Origin: an uncultured Burkholderiaceae bacterium
GTDB lineage: Bacteria > Pseudomonadota > Gammaproteobacteria > Burkholderiales > Burkholderiaceae_F
Assembly: GCA_944390675.1 (NCBI GenBank)
Contig: CALXQR010000009.1
Coordinates: forward strand, 1-64,000
DNA: 64,000 nt
Direction of reading: 5' to 3'
Below are positions 52,682 to 61,420 of this stretch, piece by piece. The position numbers were made by a program, and so were the translations under genes. Each line of letters starts with the position of its first letter. Within the stretch, counting starts at the first letter, position 1. The notes under the pieces are model-generated. The model searched no databases, was not told the DNA's origin, and was given only the letters and a program-made list of their open reading frames with translations.

Positions 52682-53515
52682 ATGAAAAAAATTGCTGTTT
52701 TAACGACTGCTCTTTTATCTTTCTGCCTAGCGACCAGTGTTTACGCAGCTGAAAATTATTCTGTTAAACCGCTTGTTAAAGGATTGAAAAAATCCCCTGA
52801 AAGAGTTCTCCTAGTGGGAAATTCTTTCATGTACTACAACTGTGGTGTAACGAACTACATCAGCGGTCTGGCCAAAGACAAAAACAAGAAGCTCACATTA
52901 ACGATGGCCACAATCGGCGGAGCTGGACTTGACTGGCATGATGTTAAAAGTTACCTGCGTCCCAATGGTCTTCGCAGCTACTCAACAACCGATGACGGCA
53001 GTAATAAACTGATTTTCCACAAATATCCGGGAGGAAAGGTGTTTGAAGCGGTTATCCTTCAGGATAATAGCCAAGGTCCCGTTCACCCCGAACTTAAAAA
53101 ATTCTTTGAAAAATATGGAGCGATCCACAGTAAGGATATCCGCGCTACCGGAGCTGAGCCTATTTTCTTGATGACATGGGCTTATGCAGACAAACCGGAA
53201 ATGACCAAACAACTAGCTGATGCAACCATCCGTGTTGCAAACGAAAATAAAGCACTGGTTATTCCTGTTGGTCTTGCGTTTGCTCAAGCCTTAAAGGAAC
53301 GTCCCGAATTAAAGCTTACAATTGAAGACAACCGACATCCAACGGCAGCAGGCTCTTACCTTGAAGGAGCTGTCATTTTTGCTGCTTTAACACATGCATC
53401 ACCAGAGGGAGCTCCGTACCTTGGAGGATGCGAAAAGCCTTTGGCTAAACAGGATGCTCAATTCTTGCAAACGATTGCTTGGAAAACAGTCAAAGAATTT
53501 TACGAGTGGGAATAG
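52682..53515 (+). CDS. Secreted SGNH/GDSL-type hydrolase
   Basis: This 277-residue protein has a Sec signal peptide (cleavage about SVYA-AE). The SGNH blocks are recognisable: the nucleophile serine in LLVGNSFMYYN (about residue 48), glycine in TIGGAG, asparagine in LQDNSQGP, and the Asp-x2-His pair in EDNRHPTAAGSYL near the C terminus. Such enzymes are esterases or lipases acting on acylated carbohydrates or lipids. It starts 36 bp after the esterase gene and is probably in the same transcript. A terminator follows. The family assignment is mine by motif; the substrate is unknown. Confidence 0.75.
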   Translation: MKKIAVLTTALLSFCLATSVYAAENYSVKPLVKGLKKSPERVLLVGNSFMYYNCGVTNYISGLAKDKNKKLTLTMATIGGAGLDWHDVKSYLRPNGLRSYSTTDDGSNKLIFHKYPGGKVFEAVILQDNSQGPVHPELKKFFEKYGAIHSKDIRATGAEPIFLMTWAYADKPEMTKQLADATIRVANENKALVIPVGLAFAQALKERPELKLTIEDNRHPTAAGSYLEGAVIFAALTHASPEGAPYLGGCEKPLAKQDAQFLQTIAWKTVKEFYEWE

Positions 53516-53544
53516 AGCTCTCTGATTCAGAACACCCATCATTT

Positions 53545-53573
53545 GAAAGCCGGATTAAATCCGGCTTTCATTT
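53545..53573 (+). terminator. Terminator after the SGNH hydrolase gene
   Basis: The perfect 11-bp stem GAAAGCCGGAT/ATCCGGCTTTC (53545-53555 with 53559-53569) with a 3-nt loop is followed by ATTTT. It lies between convergent genes and may serve both. Confidence 0.8.
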
Positions 53574-53580
53574 TCAGTGA

Positions 53581-54990
53581 TCAAACAATAAAGCGATCTG
53601 CAACGGGCTGGCCGGGATCCACCACGATCGTGTTGATGCCGCGTTCTTTCACAAACGCCTCACCGTACTTCGTGCAAATCACCGTGCCGTTGGCACCGTG
53701 CACGCGGCCGTTCTTAAAGACCGTCTTGCCCTTAACGAACGTGGCCACCGCCTTTTGCTTATCCAGATCATAAATCGTGATATCGGCATCCGCGCCGACG
53801 CTCAAATGACCCTTGTTGGTCAGGCGCAGCATGCGTGCGGGGTTAAGAGAAGTCTTCGCAGCGAATTCAGGCAACGTCAAAATGCCAAGCTTCACAAGCG
53901 AGAGCCCTTGCTCAAGAATCACGTTGCGCGGGATGCAGCCGCCGTCGGTGGAGATTGCATCAACCACAAAGCTGCCGTCCGGGCGCTTGGCCTCGGCAAG
54001 CCACACACGAGGCAGCGGCGGATTGACGTTAAAGGAGCCGCCGACATCGGTGTTGTGCGACTTCCAAAGCTTCAGACCTTCTTCGCCCGTAACCAGGTCG
54101 GAATAACCGCCCGCGTCATACACGGCCCAAACCTTATTGGCCTTAAACGCCGCTTCAATGCCTTCGCGATCATCGCTAAAGCCGAAACGCTTCAAGCAGT
54201 TGCCCGTCACCTTGGACTGGACCTTGCCGTTTTCAAAGCAGGTCAGGCGCGTGCCGTTGCGCGGCGAGATGTAGCTTTCGCAATGGATGTGATCATTGGC
54301 CAGGAGCAAATCAATCGCTTCTTTTGTTTCTTCCAATTCAGGGCGAATGGCGCCGCGGCAGTAAGCGTTGATATGAGCCAAGTGCAGGAAGTTGCCCTGA
54401 CTTAATTCGACGGCTTCACGCATGCCTTCGATGTTGGAGCCGTGTTCGCTCGTGCCCGCGTGCCAGGCAATATAAGCGCCGTGTTCCAAAGCAGTCTTAA
54501 TCAACAAAGAAGACACGGCGGGCTTTAACGGATAGTGTCCGCCCAAAAGTTTCACACCCAAAGCGCCTTCTTTCATGGAGACGTCAATCAACGCATCCAT
54601 TTCAGCCTTGCTCGGCTCATTGGTCTTAAACGTGAAGGGAGGAGAAGCAAACTGCAGAATCGCACAGTTGATACCCGCGCCATAGGTCGGAATATTTTTC
54701 AAAACATTATCCAAAGGACCGGCCATATCCAGGCACGTGGTGACGCCTGCCATCGCAAGCATCTTAAAGCCGAAGGGAGAGCCCCACATTTCGCCTAAAT
54801 GCACGTGGCTGTCAACAATGCCGGCTTGCAGCACCATACCGGTGTAATCCTCAACCACGCGAGCTGAAGAACCGGGCAAATCCACGCCGATTTCGGCGAT
54901 GCAGCCGTTTTCAATGGCGACGTCTCTCACCCCCTCAATGTGATTGAGAGGATCAACAACCGTGGCGCCTTTGAGCAGCAGATCCCACAT
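53581..54990 (-). CDS. Amidohydrolase family protein (hydantoinase/dihydroorotase-like)
   Basis: This 469-residue metal-dependent hydrolase has a TIM barrel: HxH in GIVDSHVHLGE (about 58-68), the probable carboxylated lysine in LGVKLLGGHYP, histidines in IAWHAGTSEHG and LHLAHINAYC, and the catalytic aspartate in AISTDGGCIPRN. The N- and C-terminal strands form the usual small beta domain (GHLSVGADADITIYDLDK). It resembles hydantoinases and N-acyl amino acid deacylases, but the precise substrate cannot be assigned. It has a good AGGAG site. It is divergent from fhs across 318 bp. Confidence 0.82.
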   Translation of the reverse strand: MWDLLLKGATVVDPLNHIEGVRDVAIENGCIAEIGVDLPGSSARVVEDYTGMVLQAGIVDSHVHLGEMWGSPFGFKMLAMAGVTTCLDMAGPLDNVLKNIPTYGAGINCAILQFASPPFTFKTNEPSKAEMDALIDVSMKEGALGVKLLGGHYPLKPAVSSLLIKTALEHGAYIAWHAGTSEHGSNIEGMREAVELSQGNFLHLAHINAYCRGAIRPELEETKEAIDLLLANDHIHCESYISPRNGTRLTCFENGKVQSKVTGNCLKRFGFSDDREGIEAAFKANKVWAVYDAGGYSDLVTGEEGLKLWKSHNTDVGGSFNVNPPLPRVWLAEAKRPDGSFVVDAISTDGGCIPRNVILEQGLSLVKLGILTLPEFAAKTSLNPARMLRLTNKGHLSVGADADITIYDLDKQKAVATFVKGKTVFKNGRVHGANGTVICTKYGEAFVKERGINTIVVDPGQPVADRFIV

Positions 54991-55022
54991 AATGAACTCC
55001 TTTTGACTGAACGTTTTGACTT

Positions 55023-55039
55023 GGCGGGAAATTCCCGCC
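55023..55039. promoter_or_regulatory. Perfect palindrome upstream of the amidohydrolase gene
   Basis: GGCGGGAA-A-TTCCCGCC, 8+1+8, lies 33 bp upstream of the amidohydrolase start. It would be an operator for a dimeric repressor or a leader hairpin. No regulator gene is adjacent. Confidence 0.5.
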
Positions 55040-55228
55040 TAAACAATCTGAGTTTAGCGAGTTCGAAAGGAAAACTCATCCCCTTTAAGACTAATCAATA
55101 GTTTCAGGCAAAGACGAAAAACTCAGAAAAGTCCATTTGTCCATACACTTAGCCGGTATTTTTCAGGCATACTTTTCCCATCGGATTGCGGGCCCTGGAT
55201 AACTTCAGAATCCATTGTCCACAGAAAG

Positions 55229-55247
55229 GCCGCAAACGGCTCTTTTT
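55229..55247 (+). terminator. Possible attenuator in the fhs leader
   Basis: A short stem GCCG/CGGC around CAAA is followed by TCTTTTTAT, 62 bp before the fhs ATG. The stem is only 4-5 bp, so termination would be partial at best. Confidence 0.3.
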
Positions 55248-55308
55248 ATAAATCAAAGGGCCGATGAGAGGGTTTGTTTTTTTCATTTTTCCCTTTTTGG
55301 AGTTTTGT

Positions 55309-56955
55309 ATGAAGTCTGATATCGAAATCGCCCAAGAGGCGAAATTGATTCGCATTGATGAGCTCGCCCACAGCGCGGGTCTCTCAGACGAAGAATTTGA
55401 GCCCTACGGCCGAGACAAAGCGAAGGTTTCTTTGTCGCCTGAACGCAAGCCGCACGGCAAACTTATTTTGGTGACGGCCACTTCCGGCATGCCCGCCGGT
55501 TCTGGCAAAACCACCACCTCCATCGCGCTCACGCAAGGTCTTAAGCGCTTAGGCGAAAAGGCTGTGGTCGCGCTTCGCGAACCGTCTCTGGGACCGTGCT
55601 TCGGCATGAAGGGCGGTGCCGCCGGCGGCGGTTACTCTCAAGTGCTCCCGATGGAATCCATCAACCTGCACTTCACCGGTGACTTCCACGCCATCACAGC
55701 CGCCAACAACTTGTTGGCCGCCATGATCGACAACGCCCGCCATCAAGGCCAAGTCAATTTGAAGACCGTCATTTGGCGCCGCGTGCTCGACGTCAATGAC
55801 CGCATGCTTCGCAACATTGTCACCGGTCTCGGCGGCCCGGCAAACGGCATTCCGACGGAAACCGGTTTTGACATCACGGTAGCCAGTGAATTGATGGCCG
55901 TGCTCTGCTTGGCAACCGACCTTGACGATCTGCGCGCCCGCATCGATCGTTTGGTGGTCGGCATCAAGCGCGACGGCACCGCTTTCACCTGCAAAGAATT
56001 GGGCGCTACGGGCGCTCTCATGGCGCTGCTTCTTGAAGCCATGAAGCCCAACCTCGTGCAAACGCTCGAAGGCAATCTTGCCTTTGTTCACGGCGGCCCC
56101 TTTGCCAACATCGCTCACGGCTGCAACTCTGTCGTTGCCACGAAGGCTGCCATGACCCTGGGTGACTGGGCCATCACGGAGGCCGGCTTCGGCAGTGATT
56201 TGGGTGCAGAAAAATTCATCAACATCAAGTGCCGCGCCGCCGGCCTCACGCCCTCGGCTGTCGTGCTTGTCACCTCCACCAAGGCGCTCAAGTGGCATGG
56301 TCTTGTGCCGCTGCCCGATATCGGCAAACCCAATGTGGAAGCTTTGAAGAAGGGCTTGTGCAACCTCGATGCGCATATCGACAATCTCAAACACTTCGGT
56401 CCTGAAATCGTGGTGAGCTTAAACCACTTCGCCACGGACACGGATGAAGAAATTGAAATCATCCGTCAGCGCTGCGCCGAAAAGGGCGTACGCTTTGCGG
56501 TCTGCGACGGCTTTATCAAGGGCGGCGAAGGCGCCATTGAATTGGCCCGCGCAGTGATGGAAGCCGCGGCCGGCGAACCCAAGCCTCTGAACTTCAGCTA
56601 CGAAGCCGATGACGACGTGGTCACGAAGATTGAAAAGCTTGCTGTCAATGTTTACGGTGCCAAAGACATTGAATTGTCTGCCGCAGCGCAAAAAGACCTC
56701 AAGCAAATCCGTGAATTGGGTTTTGATAAGCTCCCGGTCTGTGTGGCAAAGACGCCTTACTCGCTCTCGCACGAACCCACGTGGCTTGGCGCTCCCAAGG
56801 GCTTCACACTGCCCGTTCAGCGTTTGATTCTGAACGCAGGCGCGGGCTTTGTCGTCGCCACCACTGGCGCCATCATGCGCATGCCGGGTCTGCCCAAGCA
56901 ACCCGCTGCGCTACACATCGATGTAGTCAACGGCAAGATTGTCGGTCTGTCTTAA
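55309..56955 (+). CDS. fhs: Formate-tetrahydrofolate ligase
   Basis: This 548-residue enzyme makes 10-formyl-THF from formate, THF and ATP. The P-loop region TATSGMPAGSGKTTTSIALT (about 64-83) is followed by conserved EPSLGPCFGMKGGAAGGGYS, a substrate region with NLHFTGDFHAI and FVHGGPFANIAHGCNS, and FAVCDGFIKGG near residue 400. The ATG at 55309 has GGAG. Its product can feed purine synthesis (purN in this window). The amidohydrolase gene is divergent; a functional link is not shown. A strong terminator follows. Confidence 0.96.
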   Translation: MKSDIEIAQEAKLIRIDELAHSAGLSDEEFEPYGRDKAKVSLSPERKPHGKLILVTATSGMPAGSGKTTTSIALTQGLKRLGEKAVVALREPSLGPCFGMKGGAAGGGYSQVLPMESINLHFTGDFHAITAANNLLAAMIDNARHQGQVNLKTVIWRRVLDVNDRMLRNIVTGLGGPANGIPTETGFDITVASELMAVLCLATDLDDLRARIDRLVVGIKRDGTAFTCKELGATGALMALLLEAMKPNLVQTLEGNLAFVHGGPFANIAHGCNSVVATKAAMTLGDWAITEAGFGSDLGAEKFINIKCRAAGLTPSAVVLVTSTKALKWHGLVPLPDIGKPNVEALKKGLCNLDAHIDNLKHFGPEIVVSLNHFATDTDEEIEIIRQRCAEKGVRFAVCDGFIKGGEGAIELARAVMEAAAGEPKPLNFSYEADDDVVTKIEKLAVNVYGAKDIELSAAAQKDLKQIRELGFDKLPVCVAKTPYSLSHEPTWLGAPKGFTLPVQRLILNAGAGFVVATTGAIMRMPGLPKQPAALHIDVVNGKIVGLS

Positions 56956-56974
56956 TTTTGATGGACTCACTTTG

Positions 56975-57004
56975 AGCAAGGCGCCTTCGGGCGCTTTGCT
57001 TTTT
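56975..57004 (+). terminator. Rho-independent terminator of fhs
   Basis: Stem AGCAA-G-GCGCC / GGCGC-T-TTGCT (56975-56985 with 56990-57000) with a TTCG tetraloop is followed by TTTT. Confidence 0.88.
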
Positions 57005-57041
57005 GCTAGACTGTCGTTTGAGAATTTTTAACAACTAAAAC

Positions 57042-58553
57042 ATGTTTAAACCGCTTGAGAGCCCGGCCGCATCAGAGGCGTTCGGCCCGCTCACGTATCC
57101 GTATCATTACCGGCCGCATCCGCTTGTGATGGCGGCCCGTGATCATATACGCGCGCATCTGAATGAACATGCGCAAAATCAAGCCGGCCGCCTCGTCTCT
57201 GTTTTAGTTTGTCAGCTGCCCGACAACAGCATCGGCTACCTTGCCACCTGCGATCAATTTGATTCAACCGATCCTTTCTTTGAAAAAACATTCTGGCAGC
57301 AGCTGCCGGAAGAGAATCTGCACGCACTCGATACATCACGAATCGAGAAAGCTTTTGAAGAAAAACTTAAAGCGCAGGAAAAATACCTCGCTTTCAAAGA
57401 GGATGCTCAGGCGCGCCGCGCGCATCGCAAAGAACAGCGCGCAAGCGGCGTTTTCAACCGCGAAGCGCTCATTGCTTCGAGCCAATACGATTCAGGGCAG
57501 CTTGAGCGGCTAAAGCTCAAATACCTCTTAACCCTTCAGGAAGAAGAGGCCGCACGCTCTGACTTTCAGCACCGCACGCACGTTTTGGTTGAAAACGAAT
57601 GGAAAAGACGCTTGGGTGCGGTAACCGTGCAAAATCAAAATACTCAAAAAACGCTGCTTGATCTGCTCGCAAGTTTTATCAATCGTGAAGCACTCCTGCG
57701 AGCTATTTTGCGAACGGCCCTGCCCAGTCTTTTAAATGAAGCCTTCCGCCAAAACGCAAAGCCCATTGCCATGGGGCAATTCTGGTGGGGACCGGTTGCC
57801 AGTTTTGATGCCCGCGCAGAGGATACTTTCTACGCCTTTGCCAAAGAGCGTCACGAAAAACTTCTTGAATTTTTCCTGCAGGGTTTAACGCTTGAGCGCA
57901 ACGCCCTTGCCATTGATCGGTTTAAAAACTGGCACCCTGAAATCGTTTACGAAGATGACGATTTAGTTGCATTCAATAAACCGGCCGGCATGCTCTCGGT
58001 GCCGGGCAAACTCCCTGTGACAGATCTCTACTCTGTTGCCATGGCGCTTTACCCGAATGCGACAGGTCCTATGCTCTTGCACCGCTTGGATATGTCCACT
58101 TCCGGCATTGTGATTTTTGCTAAAAACAAAGACGCGCACAAAGCCATGCAGGTCGCTTTTTCCAGAGGCTTGGTGAGAAAACGCTACATTGCCGTTTTGG
58201 AAAAGGCACCCGTCAACGCAAACGGTGAAATCAATCTGCCGCTTTGCTTAAATCCCTACGAGCGACCGCGTCAGATGGTCGAGCCTACCTACGGCCGTGA
58301 AGCACATACGCTCTATAAACTCCTGAACGTTAATTCTGACGGGACGGCTCGCGTGGCGTTTTATCCGAAGACCGGGCGCACGCATCAGCTTCGGCTTCAT
58401 GCCGCGCACATCGAGGGACTCAATGCCCCGATTGTGGGCGACGAACTCTACGGTCACGCCGCCGACAGGCTTTATTTGCACGCCGAGGCTCTGCGCTTTA
58501 CGCACCCCTCCACCGGCGCTCTGATCACTATTGAGGCGCCCTGCCCCTTCTAA
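57042..58553 (+). CDS. RluA family pseudouridine synthase with long N-terminal extension
   Basis: This 503-residue protein has its C-terminal 210 residues as the RluA catalytic domain: VYEDDDLVAFNKPAGMLSVP, the catalytic aspartate in LLHRLDMSTSGIVIFAK, KRYIAVLEK and PKTGRTHQLRLHAAH. The N-terminal 290 residues are an extra module with a charged helical stretch (about 100-190), probably coiled coil. Such long RluA proteins occur in other Gram-negative groups. The RNA target is unclear; the tRNA-32/23S-746 type is possible. It lies after the fhs terminator and 13 bp before an AEC transporter gene. Confidence 0.88.
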   Translation: MFKPLESPAASEAFGPLTYPYHYRPHPLVMAARDHIRAHLNEHAQNQAGRLVSVLVCQLPDNSIGYLATCDQFDSTDPFFEKTFWQQLPEENLHALDTSRIEKAFEEKLKAQEKYLAFKEDAQARRAHRKEQRASGVFNREALIASSQYDSGQLERLKLKYLLTLQEEEAARSDFQHRTHVLVENEWKRRLGAVTVQNQNTQKTLLDLLASFINREALLRAILRTALPSLLNEAFRQNAKPIAMGQFWWGPVASFDARAEDTFYAFAKERHEKLLEFFLQGLTLERNALAIDRFKNWHPEIVYEDDDLVAFNKPAGMLSVPGKLPVTDLYSVAMALYPNATGPMLLHRLDMSTSGIVIFAKNKDAHKAMQVAFSRGLVRKRYIAVLEKAPVNANGEINLPLCLNPYERPRQMVEPTYGREAHTLYKLLNVNSDGTARVAFYPKTGRTHQLRLHAAHIEGLNAPIVGDELYGHAADRLYLHAEALRFTHPSTGALITIEAPCPF

Positions 58554-58566
58554 AGAAAGGCAAAAA

Positions 58567-59514
58567 ATGCTCAATCTTTTCCTCTATCACCTTCAGCTTT
58601 GTTTGCCGCTTTTTTTATTGGTGATTGTCGGATGGGCGCTCATTAAAGCAAAACTTTTTGAGCAATCGGTCGTAAGAGCGCTCTCGGGCTTCACGTTTCG
58701 CTTTTTAATGCCCGCCATGCTCTTTTCTCTTATGAGCAAGCTCTCTGAGATGCCCCCCATGGACTGGCGCGTGCTCATCGCCTTTTTCGGCTCCTGCATC
58801 GTAATTTATTGTTTGGGGCGCACTGCGGGCCGCTTTTTTGGGTTGGACAACACCGGCAAAACCATTTTCGGTATGGCTGCGATTTTCGGCAACAACGTTC
58901 AACTCGGCGTGCCGATTCTTCAGGTGAGTCTTGGCAACGAAGCCATGCCCACCATCAGTCTGTTGATTATCTTCAGTGTGCTTTTGCTTTGGACCACGGC
59001 GATTGCAAGCGTTGAATTAGGAAAAACGGAAGGCACCAAGGATTGGGCCAAAATCGGCCGCTCACTTTTAAAAGTTTTCAAAAATCCAGTTGTTATCGGG
59101 ATCATCACCGGCAGCGCCTGGGGTCTCACCGGATGGGAGCTGCCGCAGGTTGTTGACAAAACTTTGGGCTACGTTTCTTCTGCCACCACTCCCATTGCGC
59201 TCATTGTGGTCGGCATGGGGCTTGCTCAGCACAGTTTCTCTGCGGCCCTGCCCAGAGGACTCACCATTTCAACCTTAAAAATTGTCATCCATCCGATCAT
59301 CGTTTATTGCATTGCTCGCTTAATCGGTTTGGATACCATCACGACAAACGCCTGCGTGCTCACGGCGGCTCTCCCCGTTGCCATTAACGTTTATTTGATG
59401 GCCTCGGAATTTCGCAGCGAAGAAGGCGCCGCGAGCAACGCAATTTTTGTCTCCACGATGCTCTCTGCGCTTTTAATTCCGCTGACCCTGACGCTTTTAG
59501 GCGTTAGCCTATAG
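58567..59514 (+). CDS. AEC family (auxin efflux carrier-like) transporter
   Basis: This 315-residue membrane protein has ten predicted helices. The first helices (LPLFLLVIVGWALIKAKLF ... FRFLMPAMLFSLMSKL) and the conserved FGNNVQLGVPILQVSLGNEA and PLTLTLLGV segments are typical. Relatives carry organic acids; the substrate is unknown. I use the ATG at 58567 with an AAAGG site. It is probably co-transcribed with the pseudouridine synthase gene and is the second AEC protein in the window. Confidence 0.9.
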   Translation: MLNLFLYHLQLCLPLFLLVIVGWALIKAKLFEQSVVRALSGFTFRFLMPAMLFSLMSKLSEMPPMDWRVLIAFFGSCIVIYCLGRTAGRFFGLDNTGKTIFGMAAIFGNNVQLGVPILQVSLGNEAMPTISLLIIFSVLLLWTTAIASVELGKTEGTKDWAKIGRSLLKVFKNPVVIGIITGSAWGLTGWELPQVVDKTLGYVSSATTPIALIVVGMGLAQHSFSAALPRGLTISTLKIVIHPIIVYCIARLIGLDTITTNACVLTAALPVAINVYLMASEFRSEEGAASNAIFVSTMLSALLIPLTLTLLGVSL

Positions 59515-59530
59515 GCATTTTTAAACATTC

Positions 59531-59572
59531 AAAAAAATAGCCTTCGTTGCTGATTTCTCAACAGCGAAGGCT
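59531..59572 (-). terminator. Terminator of msbA
   Basis: The 8-bp stem AGCCTTCG/CGAAGGCT (59539-59546 with 59565-59572) encloses further pairing, and the minus strand continues with ATTTTTTT. It lies between convergent genes and may stop both. Confidence 0.85.
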
Positions 59573-59595
59573 TTGTCTTCTTCGATTACTCTGAC

Positions 59596-61389
59596 TTAGG
59601 CAGTCATCTCCAGCTGAGCATGCGTGGGATGATCGGCAAACTGAATCTTGTAGAGATTGGCGTAAACACCGTTTTTCTGCAAAAGTTCCTTGTGCGTGCC
59701 GATTTCCACAATGCGGCCCTGCTTCATCACAACGATGCGATCGGCCCCTTCAATGGTTGAGAGGCGGTGCGCCACAACAAAGCTTGTACGGCCGACCATG
59801 AGTTCATCGAGCGAAGCCTGGATGTATTTTTCACTTTCGGTATCCAACGCACTTGTTGCTTCATCCAAAAGCAAAATCGGAGCGTTTTTCAAAAGCGCGC
59901 GTGCAATGGAAATTCTCTGACGCTGACCGCCCGAAAGCTTCGCGCCGCCCTCACCCACTCGAGTATTAAATCCTTCAGGAAGCGATTCAATAAAGGGCAG
60001 CAGATAGGCCGCTTCAGCCGCTTTGCGGATATCTTCATCGGTCACCTTGTCGCGAACACCGTAGGCGATATTGGCGGCGATCGTGTCATCGAAAAGCACC
60101 ACGTCTTGGCTCACAAGCGAAATCTGCGAGCGCAGGCTCTTTAAGGTCAAATCTTTTTGACTGATGCCGTCAAAGAGAATGTCGCCGGAAGTCATCGTCC
60201 AGAAGCGCGGAATAAGATTAATAAGCGTCGTCTTACCGGAACCGGAAGAACCCACTAAAGCGATCATTTCACCGGGCTTCACATCAAGCGTAAAGTCTTC
60301 CACCGCGGGGGTCGATGCGCCATCGTAGGTGTGGCTCACATGACGGAAACTCACCGCGCCCGTTGCGCGTTCAATTGTCTTTGTGCCGGTGTCTTCTTCA
60401 GGCGGTTCATCAACCATCTTGAAAACACTTTCCGCAGCCGCCGACATGCGGGCCACCGAGCCGTTCAAGCTCGAGAGGTGGCGGATAGCAGGCATCATCA
60501 AAAGCATGGCAGACAAGTAAGTCGTGAATTCACCCATGGAAAGCTCGCCGCGCTGAGCCTGCGTTAAAGCGAAAACCACCACGACAGAAACACCGATCAT
60601 GGTGACCAACTGCGTCAAAGGCGTGCCCAAAGACTTCACTGCCGACATGCGGACGGCGTAATTTTTGAGTTTTTCGTTGATCACGGAAAAACGTTTTTTC
60701 TCGTATTCGTAACCATCGTAGATCTTGACAACACGCTGACCTTCGTAGGCTTCCTGAAGCGCAACACTCATTTCACCCAAAGTGTTTTGAGAGCCCAGAG
60801 TCAAGCGCTTGACGGTCTTACTCACCCACTTGAGCACCATCGCCAAAAGAGGTGCCACAACCAGTGTCACCAACGTCAAAAGCCAGTTGTGATAAATCAG
60901 GATGCAGGCAAGCGAGATGATCTGAAGCGAGTCACGCACAAGCGTGGTGAGAATTTCAGCGGCCATGCCAAGGGCGCTCGAAGCTTCGTTCACAAACTTG
61001 GAAACGATGCGGCCTGACATGTAGCGCTGGTAGGTTTGTGAAGACCACTGAATGAGGTTGCCGAACATGAGCTTGCGGATTCTCACAAGCACTTGCTGAC
61101 TCACTCGCTGCAGCAAGTAGTTGGAGAGAAACTGCGTGCCGCCGTGCAAAATGGAAATACCGATCAAACCCACCGGTGTCCACCAGACAATCGAGGGATT
61201 ATGTTCGTAAAAGCCTAAGTCGGTTAATTTACCGAGGAGCAACGCGATTAAGGAGGAGCTAGCTGCGCCCAGCACCATACAGGCAATCGCCAAAGCGATT
61301 TCTTTTTTATGCTCGGGCAGATAGCTCATCAGACGCCGCACATACGGGTCATTGAAAATCGGCACACGATTGATCAGTTTCTTACTCAT
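59596..61389 (-). CDS. msbA: Lipid A export ATP-binding/permease protein MsbA
   Basis: This 597-residue ABC half-transporter flips core-lipid A across the inner membrane. Six membrane helices lie in residues 20-310. The ATPase has Walker A GSSGSGKTTLI (about 383-393), signature LSGGQRQRISIARAL, Walker B ILLLDEATSALD and the switch histidine in VAHRLST. It fits with lpxK and kdsB in this window. It follows rluB by 31 bp, an unusual neighbour since msbA often adjoins lpxK. Confidence 0.92.
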   Translation of the reverse strand: MSKKLINRVPIFNDPYVRRLMSYLPEHKKEIALAIACMVLGAASSSLIALLLGKLTDLGFYEHNPSIVWWTPVGLIGISILHGGTQFLSNYLLQRVSQQVLVRIRKLMFGNLIQWSSQTYQRYMSGRIVSKFVNEASSALGMAAEILTTLVRDSLQIISLACILIYHNWLLTLVTLVVAPLLAMVLKWVSKTVKRLTLGSQNTLGEMSVALQEAYEGQRVVKIYDGYEYEKKRFSVINEKLKNYAVRMSAVKSLGTPLTQLVTMIGVSVVVVFALTQAQRGELSMGEFTTYLSAMLLMMPAIRHLSSLNGSVARMSAAAESVFKMVDEPPEEDTGTKTIERATGAVSFRHVSHTYDGASTPAVEDFTLDVKPGEMIALVGSSGSGKTTLINLIPRFWTMTSGDILFDGISQKDLTLKSLRSQISLVSQDVVLFDDTIAANIAYGVRDKVTDEDIRKAAEAAYLLPFIESLPEGFNTRVGEGGAKLSGGQRQRISIARALLKNAPILLLDEATSALDTESEKYIQASLDELMVGRTSFVVAHRLSTIEGADRIVVMKQGRIVEIGTHKELLQKNGVYANLYKIQFADHPTHAQLEMTA

Positions 61390-61420
61390 GAGTCGTTATC
61401 TTTGTTGATTCGCACACATT

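Larger units (their letters stand above)
54991..55308. other. Divergent intergenic region between amidohydrolase and fhs
   Basis: This 318-bp region has no gene. It contains a perfect 17-bp palindrome (55023-55039) close to the amidohydrolase start and a weak terminator-like hairpin with a U-run (55229-55247) in the fhs leader. I find no convincing promoter pair for fhs and no match to the known THF riboswitch. Confidence 0.5.

Noticed and set aside
53698..54405. 235-codon plus-strand frame inside the amidohydrolase gene
   Set aside because: It lies antisense to a protein with a complete set of metal-binding motifs and has no ribosome site.
55040..55308. THF riboswitch in the fhs leader
   Set aside because: I see no GGAGAGUAG-type core or pairing that fits the known class; only a weak hairpin with a U-run.
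55549..56394. 281-codon minus-strand frame inside fhs
   Set aside because: It is antisense to a highly conserved gene; composition follows codon structure of fhs.
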